Assembly (NCBI RefSeq): GCF_018372875.1
Contig: NZ_JAHAIF010000024.1
Coordinates: 1 to 40,002, forward strand
DNA from: Clostridium sp.
GTDB lineage: Bacteria; Bacillota; Clostridia; Clostridiales; Clostridiaceae
Direction of reading: 5' to 3'
DNA length: 40,002 bases
Shown here: positions 16,770-25,541 of the stretch, piece after piece
Numbering within the stretch: position 1 is the stretch's first letter
How the letters are laid out: every line of letters starts with the position of its first letter
Position numbers and translations under genes: made by a program
The notes under the pieces: generated by a model
The model's database searches: none
Told to the model about the DNA's origin: nothing
Seen by the model: only the letters and a program-made list of their open reading frames with translations

Positions 16770-17702
16770 ATGGACGTTGAGCTGAGGAGTAAGGTAGACT
16801 TACTTTCTGATAATTATAATGATATTAGAAAGGCATTAAGGTGGGATGGAAATCTTCTTAATCACTTTGAGGCATTGCTATATGTTAGGACAGATAAAGA
16901 GTTTTCTTTAGAGAAAATAAAAGAAGTTAGAAAGTATTTAGATAGTAGAAAACTACCTTATCCTTTTAAAGGGGTATTTAATAAAATCTGCTCTATTATG
17001 TTAGATGATAGGGATGATTATGTACAAGTGTTTAATAATACATTATATGTATATGAAAGATTAATCCAAAATGGATTTAAAGGAAATAAGAAAGCTGCTT
17101 TTGCATCATTAATGCTTGCAAAAAGGTTTTCTGGTAAAGAATTAGACAATAGAATCAATAGAATAATTGATATAAATAGTAGTCTAAAAGATAATGATTA
17201 TATAAGTTATGCAAATTTATCATGTACAAATAGAAGTATTTATAGAATAACAAAAGAACTTACAGAAATAGAAAATATATTGAAGGTAACAGGAAGAGAA
17301 ATTTCTGTAGATATAAAAAGTTTTTCAACATTACTTATGATAGATGAAGATGATGTTGAAACAAAGGTTGAAAAAGCATTAAATATAATATGTAATATAA
17401 AATCAGAGCTATTCGAAATCCCAGGTAAGGCATATCCATTATTGGGACTAGCTACTATGTTAGTAGAAGATCCTGAAAGTTTTTGTGTAGAATTAAAGGA
17501 TATTTATAATTCTTTGAAAAATACTAAGGAATATAGATATTTTATGCATAGAGATTTAAGGATAATAATTTCTTTAGGTTTATTACTAAATAAATATGTT
17601 GAGGAGCTAAAGGCTGATTTAATTGATATAAATGTAAGTGATGAAATTAATGTTTTCTTAGCAATAGAAGAATGTACAGTTTTTTCATTATCAGTTATAT
17701 AA
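16770..17702 (+). CDS. DUF4003-like protein of unknown function
   Basis: A 310-residue, mostly helical cytoplasmic protein. The N-terminal segment (LRWDGNLLNHFEALLYV near 23-40, then a long charged helix and KLPYPFKGVF) resembles the DUF4003 family of Firmicutes, which has no known function. No catalytic motif, signal peptide or membrane segment is seen; a late LRIIISLGLLLNKY stretch is only moderately hydrophobic. An AAGG site lies 8 or so bases upstream, and a TATAAT box is present at 16732-16737 with a poor -35. It may be cotranscribed with the HutP-like gene 31 bases downstream. The family assignment is from memory of sequence style and should be checked. Confidence 0.6.
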   Translation: MDVELRSKVDLLSDNYNDIRKALRWDGNLLNHFEALLYVRTDKEFSLEKIKEVRKYLDSRKLPYPFKGVFNKICSIMLDDRDDYVQVFNNTLYVYERLIQNGFKGNKKAAFASLMLAKRFSGKELDNRINRIIDINSSLKDNDYISYANLSCTNRSIYRITKELTEIENILKVTGREISVDIKSFSTLLMIDEDDVETKVEKALNIICNIKSELFEIPGKAYPLLGLATMLVEDPESFCVELKDIYNSLKNTKEYRYFMHRDLRIIISLGLLLNKYVEELKADLIDINVSDEINVFLAIEECTVFSLSVI

Positions 17703-17733
17703 AAAATATTATACTTAGGATGGAGAATATAAA

Positions 17734-18150
17734 ATGGCAAATCAAAATAGTACAGAAGTTGCGAGAATTGCTACCAGAATGGCAATTAGTAATAGAGATG
17801 AGGAAGAAATTTTAAAAGAAAGTTATTTTAAGCAAGGCGTAAAGGTTACGGCAGTTAATGTTGGTGGAAATATTAATGAATCAATTCATAAAATTCTTGA
17901 AAGAGCCTTAGTGGCATCTAAAAGGAATAACCTAATTAGAGATGAACATCTTCATGAAGGTGCAGTAATAGGTGCAACTAGAGATGCATTAATGCAAGTA
18001 AGTAATAGGGCAAATGCACAAAATGTAGGTGGAAAAATAGGTATAGCAAGAAAAGGAGAACATATTTCTGTATGTATTTTTTTAAGCATTGGGTTATTGC
18101 ATTTAGATGAAGTTGTAATAGGAATAGGGCATAGGTCATTACCTGAATAA
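17734..18150 (+). CDS. HutP-family RNA-binding antiterminator-like protein
   Basis: A 138-residue protein matching the HutP family. Bacillus HutP is an RNA-binding protein that, with L-histidine and a divalent metal, prevents termination in the histidine-use operon. Visible here are the N-terminal ARIATRMAIS helix, the RDEHLHEGAVIGATRDA segment (69-85) whose histidines (72, 74) lie where HutP metal ligands sit, and His133 in GIGHRSLPE near the C-terminus. No hut genes occur nearby, so the clostridial role is probably different or acts in trans. A GGATGGAG-type site precedes the ATG. A strong terminator follows. Confidence 0.8.
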   Translation: MANQNSTEVARIATRMAISNRDEEEILKESYFKQGVKVTAVNVGGNINESIHKILERALVASKRNNLIRDEHLHEGAVIGATRDALMQVSNRANAQNVGGKIGIARKGEHISVCIFLSIGLLHLDEVVIGIGHRSLPE

Positions 18151-18162
18151 TAAGATGCTTTT

Positions 18163-18192
18163 AAAAGAGAGTGCTAGCCACTCTCTTTTTTA
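18163..18192 (+). terminator. Intrinsic terminator after the HutP-like gene
   Basis: AAAAGAGAGTG (18163-18173) pairs with CACTCTCTTTT (18179-18189) around a 5-base loop, followed by more Ts. Confidence 0.85.
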
Positions 18193-18193
18193 A

Positions 18194-18419
18194 TTCTTTA
18201 GGAAATTATATTTATTATTAAATGAGGATAACTTTAACTGTTTATTCATATATTAGTTAAATTTCTTCCTAAAGAATAAAATGCTATGCAATATTTTCCA
18301 TAGGTAAGATTCAGAAGCTCTAATGAGTAAGTTCTATTTACCAAGTTTAAATTTGGTATATCACTTATGAATATAGGTGAAAAAAATCCACGGCTCCACA
18401 GTGGCATTGGGGATTTTTT
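18194..18419 (+). ncRNA. Putative structured RNA upstream of ackA (unassigned)
   Basis: This gene-free stretch is packed with hairpins. A perfect 11-bp long-range pair TTCTTTAGGAA (18194-18204) with TTCCTAAAGAA (18266-18276) encloses TTTAACT/AGTTAAA (18233-18239, 18255-18261). Then follow CTATG/CATAG (18284-18288, 18299-18303), a layered hairpin from GTAA (18304) to TTAC (about 18341), CCAA..TTGG near 18341-18356, and TCAC/GGTGA. Last comes a terminator-like AAAAAATCC..GGATTTTTT (18381-18419) with inner CCAC/GTGG. The order suggests an independent RNA of about 150-230 bases. Known clostridial RNA classes such as raiA or 6S should be tested; I cannot assign it. Confidence 0.45.
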
Positions 18420-18498
18420 ATAATTAAAATAAAATTATATTTAAAAGTAGTGTTCTATATATGTTAAAAACTTAACATGAAAAAACGGGTTAAAACTG

Positions 18499-18609
18499 TT
18501 GACTACAGGGGTTTTAGCCATTATTATAAATATATTGTTAATAGTAATTATTAGGATATATTTTACATTGGTGGAAACGATTTAAAAGTGAATTATTTAA
18601 TGATATTAT
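18499..18609 (+). promoter_or_regulatory. ackA promoter region with candidate CcpA cre site
   Basis: TTGACT (18499-18504), 17 bases, then TATTAT (18522-18527) is the best promoter. A second candidate is TTTAAA (18581-18586), 17 bases, TATTAT (18604-18609). TGGAAACG (18572-18579) matches the core of the catabolite-response element TGNAANCG and lies just before the second -35. In Bacillus, CcpA activates ackA from an upstream cre, so the second promoter may be the CcpA-activated one. The base matches are seen; the regulation is inferred. Confidence 0.45.
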
Positions 18610-18711
18610 GTCAAGAATATAAGTGGTATTTTAGATATGTGTCATTATAAGAAATAATAATTATTTAATGCTTTTATAGCATAAAAGATAATGAAGTTGG
18701 AGGAATTGAAC

Positions 18712-19905
18712 ATGAAGGTTTTAGTAATTAATTGTGGTAGTTCATCTTTAAAGTATCAATTAATTGATATGGAAACAGAGAACTCACTAGCACAAGGATT
18801 AGTTGAAAGAATTGGAATTGAAGGGTCAGTTTTAACACAAAAGGTTGAAGGAAAAGATAAGTATATAGTTAAAACTCCTATGAAGAATCATAAAGAAGCT
18901 ATTGAAATAGTATTAAAGGCTTTAGTTGATGATGAACATGGTGTAATTAAGTCAATGGATGAAATTACTGCAGTTGGTCATAGAGTAGTTCATGGTGGAG
19001 AAAAATATGCTTCATCAGTATTAATAACTGAGGAAGTTAAGAAGTCAATTGAAGAGTGCTATAAGTTAGCTCCATTACATAACCCACCAAACATGATTGG
19101 TATAGAAGCATGTGAAGAGTTAATGCCAAATACACCAATGGTAGCAGTATTTGATACAGCATTCCATCAAACAATGCCAAAGGAAGCTTTCCTTTATGCA
19201 TTACCATATGAATTATACTCTGAAAATGGAATAAGAAAATATGGATTCCATGGTACTTCACATATGTATGTATCAAATAAAGTTGCAGAAGTTATGGGTA
19301 AAGATATAAAAGATCTTAAGATAGTAACTTGTCATCTTGGAAATGGTGCATCTTTATGTGCAGTTAAAAATGGTGTTTCAATTGATACTACAATGGGATT
19401 CACACCACTTGATGGTATTGTAATGGGAACAAGATCAGGAAGTATAGACCCTGCAATAGTTTTATATTTAATAAATGAATTAAAATATTCAGCTGAAGAT
19501 GTAAATACATTATTAAATAAGAAATCAGGTGTACTTGGAATTTCAGGTGTAAGTTCAGACTTTAGAGATATTGAAGATGCAGCAGCTAAAGGGGACGAAA
19601 GAGCTATACTTGCTTTAGATATATATCACTACAGAATTAGAACACAAATAGGAGCTTATGCAGCTGCTATGGGTGGTGTAGATGCTATAGTATTTACAGC
19701 TGGTGTTGGAGAAAATGGTCCTGAAACTAGAGAAGCTTGCCTAGAAGGTTTAGAATTCTTAGGAGTTAAGGTTGATAAAGAAAAGAATAATGTAAGAGGA
19801 AAAGTAAGAGAAATCTCTACTGAAGATTCTACAGTAAAAGCATTTGTTATACCAACTAATGAAGAATTAGTTATAGCAAGAGATACAAAGAATTTAGTAA
19901 AGTAG
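18712..19905 (+). CDS. ackA: Acetate kinase
   Basis: Interconverts acetyl phosphate plus ADP and acetate plus ATP, the ATP-forming last step of acetate fermentation. The 397-residue protein has the N-terminal phosphate loop [14 protein letters not shown], the second signature [11 protein letters not shown] near 179, [11 protein letters not shown] near 145, and the C-terminal TAGVGENG near 323. I start at ATG 18712, with GGAGG (18699-18703) 8 bases upstream; the longer frame from 18691 begins before that site. Unlike the common arrangement, phosphotransacetylase (pta) is not next to it. Codons look strongly optimised, as expected for a central fermentation enzyme. Confidence 0.97.
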   Translation: MKVLVINCGSSSLKYQLIDMETENSLAQGLVERIGIEGSVLTQKVEGKDKYIVKTPMKNHKEAIEIVLKALVDDEHGVIKSMDEITAVGHRVVHGGEKYASSVLITEEVKKSIEECYKLAPLHNPPNMIGIEACEELMPNTPMVAVFDTAFHQTMPKEAFLYALPYELYSENGIRKYGFHGTSHMYVSNKVAEVMGKDIKDLKIVTCHLGNGASLCAVKNGVSIDTTMGFTPLDGIVMGTRSGSIDPAIVLYLINELKYSAEDVNTLLNKKSGVLGISGVSSDFRDIEDAAAKGDERAILALDIYHYRIRTQIGAYAAAMGGVDAIVFTAGVGENGPETREACLEGLEFLGVKVDKEKNNVRGKVREISTEDSTVKAFVIPTNEELVIARDTKNLVK

Positions 19906-19917
19906 TTTTATTAGAGA

Positions 19918-19952
19918 AATAGTTCTATCAAATTTTGATAGGACTATTTTTT
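19918..19952 (+). terminator. ackA terminator
   Basis: A 15-base stem (19918-19932 with 19934-19948, one G-U pair) is followed by TTTT. The effective loop is AAATTTT. Confidence 0.8.
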
Positions 19953-20071
19953 AGCGTCTAGGAAAATATAAAATTTTAATTTTCTATAAATCAAAGGGTT
20001 TATTAAAATTTCATATAAGAAAATATAGAATAAAAGATAATAATTTTATAATTTCCTTACATTCAGTAGGC

Positions 20072-20149
20072 GTGGGGGGATATTTGTTTTGATGTGACTT
20101 GGAGTGTAGCGACGGAACAAGCAAAATGAATATCCACTCCACTTTTTTT
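20072..20149 (+). repeat. Conserved RNA hairpin element, copy A
   Basis: A hairpin with outer stem GTGGGGGGATATT (20072-20084) pairing to the AATATCC..CCAC arm ending at 20142, then TTTTTTT (20143-20149). Copy B at 25460-25534 shares 26 identical bases (20080-20105 versus 25468-25493) including TGATGTGACTTGGAGT, and a later GGAAC. The outer stems differ in sequence but both pair. The inner arms GTTTTG and CAAAAT also pair, leaving an asymmetric bulge ATGTGA. This fits a terminator-like small RNA with a conserved interior. The remainder of 19953-20225 holds only AT-rich sequence and the motif at 19956-19972. Confidence 0.6.
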
Positions 20150-20225
20150 GTTAAAAAATAATATTTTACTTATTTAAGTAGTTCTTGTAAAATACTAACG
20201 TATGTATAAAGAAAGGAGTAGGGTT

Positions 20226-23057
20226 ATGGATAATAGTATTTTAAATAATGTAGTATATCTTTATATTGATGCTACAACCTTCGATCCATTGTATTCAGAA
20301 ATAATAAGAATAGATGGAGTAAAAGTAAAAGAAGGTAATGTTGAACTTTTCTCTACTTCCTTCAAGAATAAAGTACAAGATGTAAAAAAGTTAATATCGT
20401 TTATAGAAGTGCTCCCAATAATATGTGAGGATGCATCATTTACCAAAAGACTTTTAGAAAAATATATAAGTGATATAGATAATAAAATTTTAGATTTAAG
20501 GGAACTTTGTTCTATTTTAGAACCTTGGAGAAGAGATTATAGAGTTATAAGTTTAATAAAAGAAGTTACATCAATTGATTTTGAGAATATAAATAAAGCA
20601 AAAAATAGCCTTTATGTACTTAATGCATTTTTATGTAGATTGTGGGATAAGGAAGAAGGATATAATAAGAAAAAAATTAGCTTATATAATATATTAAAAC
20701 TTGATTATAACATCCATGAAAAATGGGGATGGGCTGAATATTTACAGAGGCCACTATTTTTTAATTATAATGAATTTAATTATGTTAAATATGATAAAAA
20801 ACAAGAAGTTGAAATTAAAGCTAATAAGAAGAAAATTCCTTATAATGAATTTGAAAAGTTATTAAGAAGGAAGGATATATGGGATAGAGGCGGTGAGTTC
20901 AATTATCAGTATAGAGAAGAGCAAGAGAAGTTTTCATTTAAGATAAGAGAAACCATTGAAAAGGAAGAACGTATATTTATAGAGGCACCAACAGGAAGTG
21001 GTAAGACTTTTGCATATTTGCTTATAGCAATACTTCAATGTTATAAGAACTTAAATACATATAAGGTTGAAGATGCATCTTTTATTATTTCTACAGATAC
21101 TAAGGAGTTACAAAATCAACTTATAGATAGGGATATTCCTAATATATTAGAAATGCTTGGGTTAAGTGATAAGATAAATTTTGGATATATAAAAGGAAAA
21201 GGTAATTATTTATGTCCAGAACGATTAGCTAAAAATAGTGAAGTCACTGGTAACTTAATAGATGATTTAAGAGAAATCTTTTTAAAAAGACTATGTGAAG
21301 ATGGTGAGTATGGGGATGTTGAAAAAGTATCTCAGTTTGCCTTTAATTATTTTAATTTAGATGGGGATATAAATAAGTTTTTGTGTGATAGTGATGAGTG
21401 TAACTTAGATAGATGCTACAAAAAGTGCTATTTAAGAAATAGGTATAATGAATTGCCGCAAGAAAATATAACAGTTGTAAATCATTCTTTACTTGCTAGT
21501 TGGCCATATAGTGAAAAGAAAAAGATTACTCATCTTATAATAGATGAGGCTCATAATTTAATGGATAAGTGCTATGACTTTTTTGCAGATGAATTTGAAT
21601 CTAAAGGGTTAGATGAACAACTAGAGTACTTATATGGAAAGGAACCTTCTATCTTTAGAATTTTAAATTATTTAAATGCATCTTTAGGATATAGGGAAGT
21701 ACTAGATTTAGATAAATTGAAGTATTGGGTATCACAAATAAATTTAGATATTCAAGGTATATTGGCTTATTTAAATAATGTAGATCTACCTAATGATGAA
21801 TATAACTTTAAGGTAGAATATGTCTTAGCTGAATCTCATATTAAGGAAAAGCTGAAGGGATTAGATGTATATATATCTAAGTTAAAAGAAAATATATATG
21901 CTTTATATTCAGTGTTAAATAAATATTTTAATAACATAACCTTAGAGGGGGAGGAGGGTAAGGAGGAACATGAATATAGGATGGTGACAAACTATATTTT
22001 AAAACTAAAGTCTTCCTTTGATACTCTAGATTCATTTATAGAACAGTCAGAAGGAAAAGGAAATATCGCAAAAGAGTTTGAGGTATCAAAAGATAATAGT
22101 TATTTTAGGATAAGAAATATACCATTAAACGTAGATGAATTATTTAATGAACAGATATTAAAAGATGTAAAAAGTGTTACATTCTTGTCTGCAACACTTA
22201 GAATTAATAATTCATTTTCAAGGATTAAGTCTATATTAGGTCAGGAAGAAGCAAAAGAGTGGGTGGTTCCACCTACGTTTAATTTAAGGGATAGAACTAG
22301 GATAATTACTTTAAAGGATATTGGAAAGTATAATAGTAGAGATTTTATAGAAAATTCTGCTCAATTTGTATATGAAATGGCTGTGAAGCTAAATGGTCAT
22401 ATACTAGTGCTATTTACTAATAATTTAAGAAAACAAGCTGTTGAGGATAGACTTAATGAACTTGTAAAAGGAAGTAAAATAGAGGTACATTCAAATAAAA
22501 AGGCTATAAGATATTTAAGTGATGAAGATAGACAGGTTATTATATTAGGAAGTAAGGGCTTTTTTGAAGGAATTGATTTACCTGGAGATGCATTAACAGC
22601 AGTAATTCTAGATAAGATACCAAATAAATCTATTGAAGATCCATTGTTAAAAGCAATAGTTAATTATAGAAATAAGGATTATAGATATGTTAACTATCCG
22701 CAACTTTGTATAAAAGTTAAACAAGTTTATGGAAGACTAATTAGAAGCACTACAGATTACGGCTATTTTTGTATTTTAGATGGAGGAACTAATAATAAAA
22801 CTCTTTTTAGTTTGCAAAGGGATTTAGGTGGTCCAATTATTGAGAATGTTTCTAAGAAGGAAGTATTAAAAAGTGTAGAAAGGGATTATTATAGGTGGAA
22901 TCTGGAGAACTTAAAATCTATTTGTAAAAGTATAAATAGAGAGGAATTTTATAATTCATTTATAGAAGAAAATAAGAAAAGAAAGTCTTTCTTTAAGATA
23001 AATGTTAATAATGGAAGATATGAAATTACAAATATGAATTTTAAGTTTACTAAATAG
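20226..23057 (+). CDS. DinG-type ATP-dependent DNA helicase with degenerate exonuclease-like N-terminus
   Basis: A superfamily 2 helicase of the XPD/DinG group, 943 residues, probably unwinding damaged or recombining DNA. Walker A is APTGSGKT near 253-261 and the DEAH box DEAHN near 440. Between them lie the cysteines for an iron-sulfur cluster: one in LCPERL near 331, then a cluster in CDSDECNLDRCYKKC near 387-401. C-terminal motifs are FLSATLR, GSKGFFEGIDLPG and QVYGRLIRS. The first about 180 residues resemble the DnaQ-like exonuclease domain of Firmicute DinG, but the expected D-x-E reads D-A-T (YIDATTFDP), so nuclease activity is probably lost. I start at ATG 20226, with AAAGGAG 7 bases upstream. 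Confidence 0.88.
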   Translation: MDNSILNNVVYLYIDATTFDPLYSEIIRIDGVKVKEGNVELFSTSFKNKVQDVKKLISFIEVLPIICEDASFTKRLLEKYISDIDNKILDLRELCSILEPWRRDYRVISLIKEVTSIDFENINKAKNSLYVLNAFLCRLWDKEEGYNKKKISLYNILKLDYNIHEKWGWAEYLQRPLFFNYNEFNYVKYDKKQEVEIKANKKKIPYNEFEKLLRRKDIWDRGGEFNYQYREEQEKFSFKIRETIEKEERIFIEAPTGSGKTFAYLLIAILQCYKNLNTYKVEDASFIISTDTKELQNQLIDRDIPNILEMLGLSDKINFGYIKGKGNYLCPERLAKNSEVTGNLIDDLREIFLKRLCEDGEYGDVEKVSQFAFNYFNLDGDINKFLCDSDECNLDRCYKKCYLRNRYNELPQENITVVNHSLLASWPYSEKKKITHLIIDEAHNLMDKCYDFFADEFESKGLDEQLEYLYGKEPSIFRILNYLNASLGYREVLDLDKLKYWVSQINLDIQGILAYLNNVDLPNDEYNFKVEYVLAESHIKEKLKGLDVYISKLKENIYALYSVLNKYFNNITLEGEEGKEEHEYRMVTNYILKLKSSFDTLDSFIEQSEGKGNIAKEFEVSKDNSYFRIRNIPLNVDELFNEQILKDVKSVTFLSATLRINNSFSRIKSILGQEEAKEWVVPPTFNLRDRTRIITLKDIGKYNSRDFIENSAQFVYEMAVKLNGHILVLFTNNLRKQAVEDRLNELVKGSKIEVHSNKKAIRYLSDEDRQVIILGSKGFFEGIDLPGDALTAVILDKIPNKSIEDPLLKAIVNYRNKDYRYVNYPQLCIKVKQVYGRLIRSTTDYGYFCILDGGTNNKTLFSLQRDLGGPIIENVSKKEVLKSVERDYYRWNLENLKSICKSINREEFYNSFIEENKKRKSFFKINVNNGRYEITNMNFKFTK

Positions 23058-23078
23058 AAAAAGGAGGTGGAGGAATAT

Positions 23079-25427
23079 ATGTTTTTAAATGAGATGAGGA
23101 ATAAAGATAATATAGGCGTTAAGTGGACAATATATTCAATTGTTTTTACCATAATCTGTTTTAACTTGGTGGCAATATTAACATTGTTTTTGGGTAATGC
23201 AAAAGTAATAGAAGAATCTAATATAGAGAGGCTTATAATAAATGGTGACATAATATTGGCTGTATTCTCATTAATATGCTGTTATACATTTTACTATATC
23301 TATAAAGAAGATGATATATTTATAATATGCCAAGTATATACAATGGTGACCATTGAGTTTATTGTAATTAATACATTTGGGAGTTATTGGGGAATAGAAA
23401 TGAGAGATAGATTTATAACAATAACTGCTATATATTTGTATGAAGGTTTTCTGTTATCTTTTATAGTATATAAAAATAATATATTGTTTAAGTGTATATT
23501 AAATAATAAGTTATTATCCTGTATAGTTGTATCTATTTTATCCATATCAATAATATTTGCAGAAATAGGTAAAGTAATAAGTTATGAAGATGTAGTAATT
23601 GAAAGAATATTTTCTTATTTAATTTGTGGATTAATCATATTCCACTTTATACTTGTTTTTGTATTATTTAATAATAGTATAAAAACAAAAAGAATTATTT
23701 ATTCTATATTTGGAGCAAGTATAAATATATTAACTGTAAAGAATTTATATATTTTTGTATTGTATAATAAATTACCTGGTAATATAAACTTGTTTGGATA
23801 TGTATTAACATTTGTTGCTTTTTTAGTAATAATAATAGGTTTGTTCTATGAAATGATTTTTAGAATTAAAGAATCTGAGAAGTTGAAACGTAATCTAAAT
23901 GTTTTTTATGCTGCAAATGAAAAAAATTTACAAAGTAACATTTTAGTATACAACGATAATTATAAAATTGTATATGCAAACGAGTTGGCAAGAGGAGTTA
24001 TTGGTGAGGGCACAACTATAGAAGACCAGTATGATAGATTGGAGAAAATGTCTATATTTAACATAGATAAAGAAATTTCTAAAGATATAAAAAAGATAAT
24101 TGAGTTAAAGGGCACTTACTCAAATGTACTGTATTTTAGTGATTTGAAGAAGTATTATGAGGTACACCTTCAAAAGATAGTAACAGATGATTCAAATTGG
24201 ATAATAGGAAATTTTATAGATAAAACTGATGAATGTGAGGCTATATATAAGCTGAAAATAAGTGAAAATAGGCTTAAGAGTGTAACAGAAAATATATTAG
24301 ATTTTATTATTACTATTGATATAAGTGGAAGAATTACTTTTGCTAATACCTCAGCTATAGAAAGTTTAGGCTTTAAAGTAGAGGAGGTAGTAGGGCATAA
24401 CTATGGTGAGTTTTTCAAGAAATATGATGGAGAAGTATTTGGGATTAATAATATTAAAAATAGTGATATAATAAAACATAAAATATTATGCAAGAATGGT
24501 GAAAGTATAAGGGTAGAATCTGTTTTTAGACGAATTAGTAGTGACTTTCAAGCATATGTTGTTGTATCTAGAAGTTTAGAAATGAAGGAAGAATTAAAGT
24601 CCCTAAAAGTGAAGTATAACGAAATTAAAGAATATGATAAGATAAGAGGAGAGTTTTTTGCAAACTTATCTCATGAGGTTCGCACGCCTATAAATATTAT
24701 TTATTCATGTCTTCAGTTGTTAAATAATCAAAAAAAGAATGGCTATGAATCTTTAGCTAAATACTATATTAAATATGAAAAAACTATTAGGCAAAATGCA
24801 TTTAGATTGTTAAGATTGGTGAATAATCTTATAGATATTTCTAAAATAGATACAGGTGTAATGCAAATAAAAATTAAGAATGTAGATATTATTAGTCTAA
24901 TTGAAAATATAACATTATCTACTGCTCCATATGTTGAAGAAAAAAATATAAATATAATGTTTGACACTTCAATAGAAGAGTTAATAGTAGGATGTGATCC
25001 TGAAAATATAGAAAGAGTTATGTTAAACCTTATTTCTAATTCTGTTAAATTTACTCCTAAGGGGGGCGAGATTTTCGTTGATATTCAAGTGGATGAAACT
25101 TGGGTATATGTAAGAGTGAAAGATACAGGAATAGGTATACCTATGCATTTAAAGGATGTAATATTTGAAAGATTTGTTCAAAGCAATAAATCATTTAGTA
25201 GGGAGAGAGAAGGAAGTGGAATAGGGTTAGCTTTAGTTAAAGATATAATTAGCAAACATAATGGGGAAGTTATGTTAGAAGATAGTTCAGAAATGGGAAG
25301 TATATTTTTATTTAAAATTCCTAATTTAGTTAGGGATGATGTGTGTCATGATGATGATAATAGAGCTGCTGAGACCGCAATACAAGAAAAGATTAATATA
25401 GAGTTTTCTGATATTTATGATATATAA
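23079..25427 (+). CDS. Membrane-bound PAS sensor histidine kinase
   Basis: An orphan sensor kinase of 782 residues. About eight hydrophobic segments fill residues 15-265 (a MASE-like sensor region), followed by two PAS-like domains (about 275-390 and 400-505), a coiled linker, then the HisKA domain with phospho-acceptor His532 in FFANLSHEVRTP. The ATPase domain shows the N box NLISNSVKFTP, G1 DTGIGIP and G2 GSGIGLAL. The start at ATG 23079 is supported by GGAGG (23069-23073) 5 bases upstream; an earlier GTG at 23067 falls inside the ribosome-binding region. It follows the helicase by 21 bases, so they are likely cotranscribed. No response regulator is adjacent; the signal is unknown. Confidence 0.92.
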   Translation: MFLNEMRNKDNIGVKWTIYSIVFTIICFNLVAILTLFLGNAKVIEESNIERLIINGDIILAVFSLICCYTFYYIYKEDDIFIICQVYTMVTIEFIVINTFGSYWGIEMRDRFITITAIYLYEGFLLSFIVYKNNILFKCILNNKLLSCIVVSILSISIIFAEIGKVISYEDVVIERIFSYLICGLIIFHFILVFVLFNNSIKTKRIIYSIFGASINILTVKNLYIFVLYNKLPGNINLFGYVLTFVAFLVIIIGLFYEMIFRIKESEKLKRNLNVFYAANEKNLQSNILVYNDNYKIVYANELARGVIGEGTTIEDQYDRLEKMSIFNIDKEISKDIKKIIELKGTYSNVLYFSDLKKYYEVHLQKIVTDDSNWIIGNFIDKTDECEAIYKLKISENRLKSVTENILDFIITIDISGRITFANTSAIESLGFKVEEVVGHNYGEFFKKYDGEVFGINNIKNSDIIKHKILCKNGESIRVESVFRRISSDFQAYVVVSRSLEMKEELKSLKVKYNEIKEYDKIRGEFFANLSHEVRTPINIIYSCLQLLNNQKKNGYESLAKYYIKYEKTIRQNAFRLLRLVNNLIDISKIDTGVMQIKIKNVDIISLIENITLSTAPYVEEKNINIMFDTSIEELIVGCDPENIERVMLNLISNSVKFTPKGGEIFVDIQVDETWVYVRVKDTGIGIPMHLKDVIFERFVQSNKSFSREREGSGIGLALVKDIISKHNGEVMLEDSSEMGSIFLFKIPNLVRDDVCHDDDNRAAETAIQEKINIEFSDIYDI

Positions 25428-25459
25428 TAAAAAATAAAATTATATTACCTTTAGTAGGA

Positions 25460-25534
25460 GTGGAGGTATATTTGTTTTGATGTGACTTGGAGTTTGTGAT
25501 GGAACGGTCAAAATAAATATCCTCCACCTTTTTT
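25460..25534 (+). repeat. Conserved RNA hairpin element, copy B
   Basis: GTGGAGG (25460-25466) pairs with CCTCCAC (25521-25527), extended by TATATTT/AAATAT, followed by TTTTTT (25529-25534). It shares the conserved core TTTGTTTTGATGTGACTTGG and the later GGAAC with copy A. In the inner stem, GTTTTGA pairs with TCAAAAT. It lies 32 bases after the kinase stop and may serve as its terminator. Copies A and B are in the same orientation and bracket the helicase-kinase pair. Confidence 0.6.
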
Positions 25535-25541
25535 ATATAGG

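Noticed and set aside
18246..18407. A 53-residue minus-strand open frame beginning MPLWSRGFFS
   Set aside because: It lies wholly within the hairpin-dense region, has no ribosome-binding site, and its composition looks like chance reading of structured RNA sequence.
20226..25427. Helicase and kinase bracketed by repeats as a classic composite transposon
   Set aside because: The repeats are direct, only about 75-80 bases, hold no transposase, and are better explained as RNA hairpins with terminator tails; no target duplication was seen.
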